Part shown: positions 1-8,113 of the stretch, piece by piece
Layout: every line of letters begins with the position of its first letter
How positions within the stretch are numbered: the first letter of the stretch is position 1
NCBI GenBank assembly: GCA_964353255.1
Contig: CAYGVJ010000112.1
Coordinates: 1 to 17,088, forward strand
Direction: 5' to 3'
DNA length: 17,088 nt
From: VFZS01 sp964353255
GTDB lineage: Bacteria > Acidobacteriota > Terriglobia > Bryobacterales > Bryobacteraceae
Notes under the pieces: model-generated
What the model was told of the DNA's origin: nothing
Seen by the model: the letters and a program-made list of their open reading frames with translations, nothing else
Database searches by the model: none
Position numbers and translations under genes: made by a program

Positions 1-114
1 CCGGTGGTTTACACCTACCTCGATGACCTCGGGCGCCTCTTCGCCCGCTGGTGGCGCCGCGGCACGCCCGCTCACGCCCTGGTCAACGACCGCGCGCCGG
101 AGGCGGTCGAGTAG
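1..114 (+). CDS. RND-family efflux transporter, C-terminal end (partial)
   Basis: Frame 1 is open from the first base to TAG at 112-114 and encodes 37 residues. They begin PVVYTYLDDLGRLFARWW, which matches the usual end of HAE1/AcrB-type RND pumps: the last transmembrane helix ends in VVVPVVYTYLDDL and is followed by a short basic cytoplasmic tail. Such pumps sit in the inner membrane and export drugs, metals or lipophilic compounds using the proton gradient. The rest of the gene (about 1000 residues) lies outside the window, so the substrate cannot be judged. Its stop is followed in the same frame by a second RND-like remnant. It is convergent with the histidine kinase gene that ends at 266. 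Confidence 0.72.
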   Translation, partial: PVVYTYLDDLGRLFARWWRRGTPAHALVNDRAPEAVE

Positions 115-222
115 GGTCCGCTGGCCTTCGAGTGGGGCGCCGGCGCGGAGTGGCGCGGACCCATGGCGCACGCCGTCATCGGCGGGCTGATCACCTCGAC
201 GCCGCTCACGCTGGTAGTGGTG
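115..222 (+). pseudogene. Remnant of an RND transporter C-terminal helix
   Basis: Immediately after the TAG of the RND fragment, the same frame reads LAFEWGAGAEWRGPMAHAV, then IGGLITSTPLTLVVV. This is the segment that in RND pumps directly precedes PVVYTYLDDL (usual form: GxGAEWRAPMAIAVIGGLITSTLLTLVVV). Here it follows the terminus instead of preceding it, and similarity stops abruptly at the VVV at 214-222. The frame then runs into unrelated sequence. It carries changes unusual for the family, such as His in AHAV and Pro in STP. The best explanation is a decayed partial duplication or recombination scar of an RND gene 3' end. It has no start codon or Shine-Dalgarno of its own. Confidence 0.6.
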
Positions 223-265
223 CAACGAGTTGTGCCTGCCAGCGCCCGCGCCTGCCGGACCCTGA

Positions 266-1765
<1,500 letters not shown>

Positions 1766-1769
1766 GCGC

Positions 1770-2342
1770 TCACCCGGTTGGGCGGCTGCAAAGGCTGGCC
1801 AGAAGCCGCGCAATCTCCTTGAGCGGCAAGATCCGGTCCACCTTGGCGGCCGCAATGGCGGCGTCGGGCATGGCCCGGTATTGGGCCTCCGAGGGATCCT
1901 GCACCACGGCCAGTCCTCCGCGCCTCCTAATGCGCGCCAAACCCTGCGCGCCATCCGAACCGGCCCCCGTGAGGATTACTCCGATGGTCTGCTCCGCCCA
2001 GGTGTCCGCCGCCGACTCGAACAGGACATCGATCGAGGGCCGCGCCCAATGCACCAGATCCTCGGTGGAAAGGGCCAGGTTGTCTTTTTCCACCAGCAAG
2101 TGATAGTCGGGGGGCGCCAGGTACACGCTTCCGGGCACAAGGGGGTCTTTGTCCTGCGCTTCCTTGACGCGCAAGACACTTGATCGCTGCAGAGACTCCG
2201 TCAGCGCGTCCGTAGAGTCTGGCCCGCGGTGCAGCACCGCCACCACGGGCACGGGGAAGTCACGGGGCAGGCCGGACAACAGCGCCGCCAGACTCTCCGC
2301 GCCCCCTGCCGAGGCTCCGACAACTACGATTCCGTAGGCCAT
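1770..2342 (-). CDS. cheB: CheB-type protein-glutamate methylesterase, catalytic domain only
   Basis: 190 residues covering only the CheB methylesterase domain, which removes methyl groups from receptor glutamates (and deamidates glutamine). The catalytic triad is visible: S11 in VVGASAGG, H38 in AVLHRG, and D130 in ILTGAGSDG. LAPPDYHLLV and QDPSEAQYRAMPDAAI are also family-typical. The N-terminal receiver domain of classical CheB (about 350 aa) is absent, so activity must be set another way, perhaps by the receiver proteins encoded beside it. The stop lies 4 bp before the next kinase start. Upstream, the gene is separated from cheR by a 120-bp inverted-repeat element. Without that element the two genes would overlap at TGATG. 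No chemoreceptor is encoded in the window, so the methylated partner is unknown. Confidence 0.92.
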   Translation of the reverse strand: MAYGIVVVGASAGGAESLAALLSGLPRDFPVPVVAVLHRGPDSTDALTESLQRSSVLRVKEAQDKDPLVPGSVYLAPPDYHLLVEKDNLALSTEDLVHWARPSIDVLFESAADTWAEQTIGVILTGAGSDGAQGLARIRRRGGLAVVQDPSEAQYRAMPDAAIAAAKVDRILPLKEIARLLASLCSRPTG

Positions 2343-2348
2343 CAGCGG

Positions 2349-2468
2349 TAATGCCTCAGTCTCGGGTGGGATAAGCTTTCAGCTTGTCCAGGTACCTTGT
2401 GCGGCGACAAGCTAAAGCATGTCCCACATGCAGGTCTGTCTGATGAGCCCACCCGAGACTGAGGCATC
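2349..2468. mobile_element. 120-bp non-coding inverted-repeat element (MITE/REP-like) between cheR and cheB
   Basis: The ends carry a perfect 20-bp inverted repeat (2351-2370 and 2448-2467). Inside are two diverged, oppositely oriented copies (2366-2389 and 2406-2427) of the GTGGGACAGGC-type palindrome found elsewhere in the window. The element is flanked by an exact 11-bp direct repeat, GCCATCAGCGG, at 2338-2348 and 2469-2479. Each copy spells a gene boundary on the minus strand: the cheR stop on one side and the cheB start on the other. Target duplication by insertion is the simplest reading. It has no coding capacity, so it would have moved in trans. The transcript could fold into a long hairpin. 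Confidence 0.75.
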
Positions 2469-2472
2469 GCCA

Positions 2473-3399
2473 TCAGCGGACCTTCCGGTACAACCGGGCT
2501 GGACCGTCCAGCTCCTCGTAATCGGCCTCGTGCGGGGAGAAAATGAGCGACTCCTTCATTCCCAACCCAAGCACTCCAGAGAGTTGGAGGCTCTCATAGA
2601 ACAGCCGGTGCACCTGCGTTTGCAGAGACCGGTTGAAATAGATCATCACGTTCCGGCAAAGGATGACATGGAACTCATTAAACGACGCGTCGGTGACCAG
2701 GTTGTGCCGGGCAAACAGGATGTTCCGTCGGAGGTCCGCGTGAAGAATCGCGTGGTCATAGCGGGCGGTATAGTATTCGGCGAACGATCCCTTGCCTCCC
2801 GCCTTGAGGTAATTGGTGGTGTGCTCCCGCATGGAGGCCAACGGAAAGATGCCCTCTTGGGCCTTGCTGAGCACCACCTCGCTCATGTCGGTGGCATAAA
2901 TCCGGCTCTTCTCGTACAAGCCTTCTTCCCGGAGCAGGATGGCCATCGAGTAGGCCTCTTCGCCGGTCGAGCAGCCCGCATGCCAGATCCGCAAGACGGG
3001 GTAGCTCCGAAGCAGGGGCGCCACTTTGCTTCGGAACGCAAGATAGAAGCCGGGATCCCGGAACATGGCCGTGACGCTGATGGAAAGGGCCAGCAGCAGG
3101 CGCTCCATGCAACTGGGATCGTGGAGCACCTTCTCTTGCAGACCGGATAGGGTCGTCAACCCCTGCTCGCGGGCAGAGTGCCAGATCCGGCGCTTCAACG
3201 AGCCGGGAGCGTACTCCCGGAAATCGAAGCCGTAGCAGCAAAATACCCCCTCCAGAAGCAACTGTATCTCGACATCTTCCCTCTCGTTATCCCTAAGGGT
3301 CTCCACTTGCGTATCTCGCTTCGACGACTCGCTTGCGCTCGCAGTCCGCCGGGGCGGCGGATATTCCGAGCCACAGGCCTCACTCAGGGCTGCCTTCAC
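2473..3399 (-). CDS. cheR: CheR-type SAM-dependent protein-glutamate methyltransferase
   Basis: Methylates glutamate side chains of receptors using S-adenosylmethionine, opposing CheB in adaptation. In the 308-aa product the N-terminal all-helical CheR domain covers about 45-130 (YGFDFREYAPGSLKRRI; SVTAMFRDPGF at 109-119). The Rossmann methyltransferase domain has WHAGCSTGEEAYSMAI at 139-153, the SAM-contact ATDMS at 169-173, and CRNVMIYF at 248-255. There is no TPR tail and no pentapeptide-binding extension. The start used is GTG 3399, which overlaps the poly-HAMP kinase stop by 20 bases and suggests translational coupling. An in-frame GTG at 3306 is an alternative that removes a Ser/Arg-rich, non-conserved 31-residue leader. 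The stop TGA at 2473 lies inside the 11-bp repeat that flanks the hairpin element. Confidence 0.92.
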   Translation of the reverse strand: MKAALSEACGSEYPPPRRTASASESSKRDTQVETLRDNEREDVEIQLLLEGVFCCYGFDFREYAPGSLKRRIWHSAREQGLTTLSGLQEKVLHDPSCMERLLLALSISVTAMFRDPGFYLAFRSKVAPLLRSYPVLRIWHAGCSTGEEAYSMAILLREEGLYEKSRIYATDMSEVVLSKAQEGIFPLASMREHTTNYLKAGGKGSFAEYYTARYDHAILHADLRRNILFARHNLVTDASFNEFHVILCRNVMIYFNRSLQTQVHRLFYESLQLSGVLGLGMKESLIFSPHEADYEELDGPARLYRKVR

Positions 3400-6300
3400 T
3401 CCGATAGAGCCACACCCGCAGCAACGAAAGCAGCCGCTCGAACTCCACCGGTTTGGAGATATACTCCGACGCGCCCGCTTCCAGACACTTCTCCCGGTCC
3501 GCCTTCATAGCCCTGGCGGTGACGGCGATCATGGGGAGCGCGCGGAATCTCGGGATCTGCCGTATGGCCTTCATGGTCTCGTAACCGTCCATCTCCGGCA
3601 TCATCACATCCATCAGCACGCCATCAATTCCCGGCGTCGTTTTCAGGATCTCTAGCGCCTGCTGGCCCGACTCGGCGGACACCACCTCCATGCCGTGGCG
3701 CTCGAGCAGGCTGGTGATGGCAAAAATGTTGCGGACATCGTCGTCCACCACCAGGACCTTCCGGCCCGCCAAGCTGGGGTCAGTGGCATGCAGTCGCTCC
3801 AGCATTTGCCGCTTCGATTCAGGCAGATTGGCCTCCACCTGGTGCAGGAACAGGGTGGCCTCATCCAGCAGTTGCTCCGGAGACCGCGCGTCCTTGACGA
3901 GGGAGGCTTTGGCTGCCCTCGACAGTCGGGCCTCCTGGTCCTGGGTGAGGCCTTTGTCACTGTAGACGACTACCGGCAGGGTCCGCAGGGCGGGCCGCCG
4001 CCGAATCTCGTCCAGAAGCTGGAGGCCGCTCATGTCAGGCAGTTCGAGACCGAGCACCACGCAGTCGAAAGGCTTCTCCTCGAGCGCGGCCAGGGCTTCC
4101 GCGCCGGACCCCACGGCGGTGGTTCGCACGTTCTCGCTGCCGATCAGATCCAGGACCGCCTGCCGCTCAGCCTCCTGCGGCTCCACCACCAGCAGGAACT
4201 TCTCGCGGCGTTCCACCAGGCTCTTGATACCCGACAGCGCCTCATCCAGCGCCTCCTTGGTCACCGGCTTGACCAGATGAGCGATAGCTCCCGCCTTCAG
4301 ACCGCGTTCCAGGCCCGCCTCGCACGAGATGATATGCACTGGGATGTGCCGCGTTTCTGGCAAATGCTTCAAGCGGTCCAGGACCAGCCACCCATCCATG
4401 TCCGGCAGATGGAGGTCCAGGGTGATGGCATCCGGCTGGTATTGCTGGGCCATCGCCAGAGCGTCCTCACCCCGCCGAGCCACGACTCCCTTGAAGCCCT
4501 TCTCATGTGCCCGGTCCAGCAGGATAGGAGCAAAACTGGCGTCGTCCTCCACCATCAGCAACACGCGGTCGCCCGGCCGGACGTCGTCCCGATCATCCTG
4601 GACCTCGGGTTCGGCGACCTCCAGCGCCGCGACCGCCGCCATCGCCGGGAGGGAACTGCCCGGGTTGCGCCCGCGCCGCTTGGCGCCCGAGGACACCGGG
4701 CTGAACTCGGGCCGGGCGGGTTGGGCCTCCCTTTCTCTCGCGAAGTTGCGCCCGGGCTTGGCCGGCCCGGGTGTCAGGGCTTGGGGTAGGTAGAGCGTAA
4801 AGGTGCTGCCCTTGCCCGGCGCGCTCACCAGGCGGATCTCGCCGCCCAGAAGTGCGGCGATCTCGCGGCTGATCGACAGCCCTAAGCCGGTGCCGCCATA
4901 CTTGCGGCTGGTGGTCCCATCGGCCTGCTGGAAGGCCTCAAAGATAAGCCGCTGCTTGTCGCGGGGGATTCCGACGCCCGTGTCGCTGACCGCGAACGCA
5001 ATCACCGTCTTGGCCCGGTTCAGCCCCTCGTGGTCCACGCTCCACCCTTCGGTGGCCGGCGCGATCCGCAGCTCCACGCGGCCTTTCTCGGTGAACTTGA
5101 AAGCATTCGACAACAGGTTCTTCAGTACCTGTAGCAGGCGACCGGCATCGGTCGAAATCGACCGCGGCAGGTCCCGGTCCAGCTCGATCTCGAAATCGAG
5201 TCCCTTACCCTCGGCCACGGGGCGGAAGGTGCGCTCGATCTGGTCTTCGACCTCCCGGAACGCCACGTCGCTCACCTCCAGAGTCACCGTCCCCGATTCG
5301 ATCTTCGACAGGTCCAGGATGTCGTTGATCAGATTCAGCAGGTCGGCGCCCGACCCGCCAATGGTCTGGGCGAAGCGCACCTGTTGCTCCGTCAGGTTGC
5401 CCGCGCTGTTCTCCGCCAGTTGCTGGGCCAGCATCATCAGGCTGTTGAGCGGGGTCCGCAGCTCGTGCGACATGTTGGACAGGAACTCCGACTTGTACTT
5501 GGAGGTCAGCGCCAACTGCGCGGCCTTTTCTTCCAGCGCCTGCCTGGCCACCTCGACCTCCCGGTTCTTGCGCTCCACCTCGGCCTTCTGATCCGACAGC
5601 AACTTGGCCTTCTCTTCCAGCTCCTCGTTGGTCTGCTCAAGTTCCTCCTGCTGGCTCTGGAGCTCCTGCGCCATGGTCTGCGACTGGTTGAGCAGCTCCT
5701 CGGTGCGGGTGTTGGCCTGGATGGTGTTGAGCACCACCCCGATGCTCTCGGTCAACTGGTCGAGAAACGCCTGGTGAATGGCGGTGAAGCGCTCAAAGGA
5801 AGCCAGCTCGATCACCGCCCGCACCTGGCCCTCAAACAGGGCCGGGAATGCGATGATGTTCAGGGGAGGCGCCTGGCCCAGCCCGGAGGTGATCTGGACA
5901 TAGTCCGGCGGCGCATTGCTCATCAGGATGCGCTGTTTTTCCAGCGCGCACTGCCCTACCAGACCCTCCCCCAACCGGAACTCGGTGGAGAGGTTCTTGC
6001 GCTCCTTGTAAGCGTAAGTGGCCAGCAACTTCAGCCGGCCTTGCCCTTGCTCCTTCCCCGCCTCCATCAGGTAGAGGACCCCGTGCTGCGCCGCGAGCAG
6101 CGGGGCCAGCTCCGAGAGGATCAGCTTGGAGACCGTCGTCAGGTCGCGCTGGCCCTGCAGCATGCGGGTGAACTTGGCCAGGTTGGTCTTCAGCCAGTCC
6201 TGCTCGGCGTTCTTCTGGATGGTATCCCGGAGGTTGCCGATCATGTCGTTGATGTTGTCCTTGAGCGCGGCTACCTCCCCGGAAGCCTCCACCTGAATGG

Positions 6301-7510
6301 ACCGCGTCAGATCCCCCTTGGTCACGGCCGTCGAGACCTCGGCGATGGCCCGCACCTGGGTGGTCAGATTGGCGGCCAACAGGTTGACGTTGTCGGTCAG
6401 ATCCTTCCAGGTGCCGGCCACCCCCTTGACCATCGCCTGCCCGCCCAGCTTTCCGTCGGTGCCCACCTCGCGGGCCACCCGAATGACCTCGTCGGCGAAG
6501 GAGCCGAGCTGATCCACCATGTTGTTGATGGTGTTCTTCAGCTCCAGGATCTCGCCCTGCACGTCCACCGTGATCTTCTTGGAGAGGTCTCCAGTGGCCA
6601 CCGCCGTGGTCACCGCGGCGATGTTCCGCATTTGCCTGGTGAGGTTGGCGGCCATGAGGTTGACGTTGTCGGTCAGGTCCTTCCAGGTGCCGGAAACCCC
6701 CTTCACCACGGCCTGGCCGCCCAGCTTGCCCTCGGTGCCCACCTCGCGGGCCACCCGGGCGACCTCGGCGGCGAAGGAGCCGAGCTGATCCACCATGTTG
6801 TTGATGGTGTTCTTCAGCTCCAGGATCTCGCCCTGCACGTCCACCGTGATCTTCTTGGAGAGGTCTCCAGTGGCCACCGCCGTGGTCACCGCGGCGATGT
6901 TCCGCACTTGCCTGGTGAGGTTGGCGGCCATGAAGTTGACGTTGTCGGTCAGGTCCTTCCAGGTGCCGGAAACCCCCTTCACCTCGGCCTGGCCGCCCAG
7001 CTTGCCCTCGGTGCCCACCTCGCGGACCACCCGGGTGACCTCGTCGGCGAAGGAGCCGAGCTGATCCACCATGGTGTTGACGGTCTGTGCGGTCTGCAAA
7101 AAGTTCCCCTGCAGGGGTACTCCGTCCCGCTCCAAGGACATGGTTTGGGAAAGGTCACCTCGGACCACCGCCCCAATCACCCGCGCCATCTCGGTGGCCG
7201 GGCCGGTCAAGTCATCGAGCAGAGTGTTGATCGAACTTATATCCTCCGCCCACGCCCCGGTCACATCCCCCATAGAAGCGCGCTGTCCCAGTCTCCCTTC
7301 TCTGCCGACAACCTGGCTGAGGCGGGCCAGTTCCTTGGACATCCGCTCGTTAGTTTCAATGAGGTCGTTGACCGTGTCGGCCACTTTCCCGGCCACGCCG
7401 GTCCAATCCAGCGGCATCCGGGCGCTAAAGTCGCCTTTCTTAAAGGCCGTTAAGGTTGCTAAAAGCAGGCTGACATCCAAAGAGCCATCGGCTAGCTGTG
7501 CGGCGGGCAT
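3380..7510 (-). CDS. Soluble poly-HAMP / GAF hybrid histidine kinase with three receivers (1376 aa)
   Basis: Numbered from ATG 7510. Residues about 14-430 hold nine consecutive HAMP units of ~46 aa alternating between two types (AxTTAVATGDLSKKI and REVGTEGKLGGQA), the layout of fungal group III (Nik1-type) kinases and their bacterial relatives. A GAF domain (~455-600) and a long Glu/Gln-rich coiled coil (~605-675) follow. HisKA has H682 (FLSNMSHELRTPLN). HATPase has NLLSN (798-802), DTGVGIP and GGTGLGLSI. A Pro/Arg-rich linker (~915-980) leads to REC1 (D1032), REC2 (Gly at 1154 instead of Asp) and REC3 (D1301, VDDD, SKPVE). There is no transmembrane helix, so it acts in the cytoplasm. ATG 7510 was chosen because GGGAAGGA stands 6 bases upstream; the longer reading starts at a weak TTG at 7561. 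A sigma-28-like promoter lies at 7567-7594. First gene of the operon with cheR, cheB and the PAS kinase. Confidence 0.93.
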   Translation of the reverse strand: MPAAQLADGSLDVSLLLATLTAFKKGDFSARMPLDWTGVAGKVADTVNDLIETNERMSKELARLSQVVGREGRLGQRASMGDVTGAWAEDISSINTLLDDLTGPATEMARVIGAVVRGDLSQTMSLERDGVPLQGNFLQTAQTVNTMVDQLGSFADEVTRVVREVGTEGKLGGQAEVKGVSGTWKDLTDNVNFMAANLTRQVRNIAAVTTAVATGDLSKKITVDVQGEILELKNTINNMVDQLGSFAAEVARVAREVGTEGKLGGQAVVKGVSGTWKDLTDNVNLMAANLTRQMRNIAAVTTAVATGDLSKKITVDVQGEILELKNTINNMVDQLGSFADEVIRVAREVGTDGKLGGQAMVKGVAGTWKDLTDNVNLLAANLTTQVRAIAEVSTAVTKGDLTRSIQVEASGEVAALKDNINDMIGNLRDTIQKNAEQDWLKTNLAKFTRMLQGQRDLTTVSKLILSELAPLLAAQHGVLYLMEAGKEQGQGRLKLLATYAYKERKNLSTEFRLGEGLVGQCALEKQRILMSNAPPDYVQITSGLGQAPPLNIIAFPALFEGQVRAVIELASFERFTAIHQAFLDQLTESIGVVLNTIQANTRTEELLNQSQTMAQELQSQQEELEQTNEELEEKAKLLSDQKAEVERKNREVEVARQALEEKAAQLALTSKYKSEFLSNMSHELRTPLNSLMMLAQQLAENSAGNLTEQQVRFAQTIGGSGADLLNLINDILDLSKIESGTVTLEVSDVAFREVEDQIERTFRPVAEGKGLDFEIELDRDLPRSISTDAGRLLQVLKNLLSNAFKFTEKGRVELRIAPATEGWSVDHEGLNRAKTVIAFAVSDTGVGIPRDKQRLIFEAFQQADGTTSRKYGGTGLGLSISREIAALLGGEIRLVSAPGKGSTFTLYLPQALTPGPAKPGRNFAREREAQPARPEFSPVSSGAKRRGRNPGSSLPAMAAVAALEVAEPEVQDDRDDVRPGDRVLLMVEDDASFAPILLDRAHEKGFKGVVARRGEDALAMAQQYQPDAITLDLHLPDMDGWLVLDRLKHLPETRHIPVHIISCEAGLERGLKAGAIAHLVKPVTKEALDEALSGIKSLVERREKFLLVVEPQEAERQAVLDLIGSENVRTTAVGSGAEALAALEEKPFDCVVLGLELPDMSGLQLLDEIRRRPALRTLPVVVYSDKGLTQDQEARLSRAAKASLVKDARSPEQLLDEATLFLHQVEANLPESKRQMLERLHATDPSLAGRKVLVVDDDVRNIFAITSLLERHGMEVVSAESGQQALEILKTTPGIDGVLMDVMMPEMDGYETMKAIRQIPRFRALPMIAVTARAMKADREKCLEAGASEYISKPVEFERLLSLLRVWLYRSEGSPE
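6509..7060. repeat. Two tandem near-identical 276-bp repeats encoding HAMP pairs
   Basis: Unit 1 (6509-6784) and unit 2 (6785-7060) each encode 92 residues, that is one pair of alternating HAMP units, and by eye differ at about six positions over 276 bases. A third, more diverged copy precedes them at about 6233-6508, and another diverged one follows 7061. Synonymous sites are as conserved as non-synonymous ones, which points to recent unequal crossing-over or gene conversion rather than protein-level selection alone. The number of units could therefore vary between strains. Confidence 0.92.
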
Positions 7511-7566
7511 CGTGTCCTTCCCTGTGCGTGCTACCCCCCGGAAAGACTCCAGAGGGGCCAACAGTC

Positions 7567-7594
7567 CTATCGGGGGTGAGTCCCAAGAGCTTTA
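7567..7594 (-). promoter_or_regulatory. Sigma-28 (FliA/SigD)-like promoter of the poly-HAMP kinase operon
   Basis: On the minus strand TAAAGCTC (7594-7587), a 12-base spacer, then CCCGATAG (7574-7567). Compared with TAAA-N15/16-GCCGATAA this keeps TAAAG and the CCGATA core. Predicted transcription start is about 7560, giving a ~50-nt leader with a strong Shine-Dalgarno before ATG 7510. It is the weakest of three such sites here and gains credibility from the other two. Confidence 0.5.
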
Positions 7595-7802
7595 GCTCGG
7601 CAAGGCTCATTTGCCTGCCACGGGCGGGCGGCAGATCGACGACCCTACGGTTCGCCATTTGTGCCGCCGCCCTGAGGATGGCTTCCGGTTGCTCGGCCGT
7701 TCCGGCAACAGTGGCGGCACAGACCACGGGCTAGTGGTCCGGCTTAGCCAGGTCGTAGACAATGGACACAAATGCGGCCCACAGGCCGGGTACCCTCTGG
7801 GT
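7595..7802. other. Intergenic stretch with no recognised feature
   Basis: Together with the repeat element to its right this fills the 603-bp gap between the CpaE-like gene (stop 8114) and the poly-HAMP kinase (start 7510). Short open frames exist on both strands, but none has a Shine-Dalgarno or a recognisable product. It may be the eroded 5' part of an older gene or simply leader DNA. Nothing else is visible. Confidence 0.4.
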
Positions 7803-8083
7803 GCCTGTCCCTGGAGTTTCTACATTTCTCTGCTCAAGGGTGGTGACTCCTGTGTGGGACAGGCGGTTTCGCCTGTCGCCCGGACACTTAACCAAGGCTT
7901 GCGCTGGCTGCCAGTGGGGAAGATGTCTGCGGTAGTCGAACATTTCCACTGGGCGGACAGGCGAAACCGCCTGTCTTGTCCGACAGGCGAAACCGCCTGT
8001 CCCACGAGGCCTTGAGGCGCCCGTCGGGAAGTGGCCCACGGTCTTCAGTCTTCTCAGAAAATGTAGAAACTCCAGCGACAGGC
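7803..8083. mobile_element. 281-bp inverted-repeat-bounded cluster of REP-like palindromes
   Basis: The outer arms 7803-7827 and 8059-8083 are 25-bp inverted repeats with one mismatch (core CTGGAGTTTCTACATTT). Inside are three copies of the 20-bp palindrome GACAGGCG-4 nt-CGCCTGTC (7858-7877, 7956-7975, 7982-8001). The last two lie 26 bp apart in direct orientation. A degenerate fourth copy overlaps the right end (8077-8097). No coding sequence is present. The structure resembles a MITE or BIME: small palindromes packaged between terminal repeats. No clear flanking target duplication was found. Confidence 0.65.
7854..8005. repeat. Inverted pair of 24-bp REP units
   Basis: The 24 bases at 7854-7877, beginning GTGGGACAGGCGG, recur exactly as the reverse complement at 7982-8005. 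Each can fold into an 8-bp stem with a 4-base loop. A related palindrome with a different loop occurs at 16426-16452, and diverged forms occur within 2366-2427, so this is a dispersed family rather than a local duplication. On RNA the hairpins could stabilise the 3' end of the upstream message, but no T-tract marks them as intrinsic terminators. Confidence 0.8.
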
Positions 8084-8113
8084 TGAAGGCCGGTCCGGTC
8101 CGCCAGGATCCAC

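Noticed and set aside
1766..1954. N-terminal extension of the PAS kinase
   Set aside because: It would overlap cheB by about 185 bp with Arg/Pro-rich sequence; ATG 1765 with a nearby SD begins the receiver domain properly.
5384..7453. A 689-codon open frame on the plus strand across the poly-HAMP kinase gene
   Set aside because: It is antisense to a clearly conserved kinase. Its length comes from GC-rich codon bias and the 276-bp repeats, and its His/Leu/Gly-rich product resembles no family.
7511..7561. Longer start (TTG) for the poly-HAMP kinase
   Set aside because: ATG 7510 has a strong GGGAAGGA at correct spacing, and the predicted sigma-28 transcription start falls near 7560.
7440..7727. 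95-codon minus-strand frame overlapping the kinase start
   Set aside because: It starts at a GTG without SD, overlaps the kinase N-terminus and the promoter, and has no recognisable domain.
7854..8005. A small CRISPR array
   Set aside because: The repeated units are short palindromes in mixed orientation with 6-78 bp between them, without regular spacers or cas genes.
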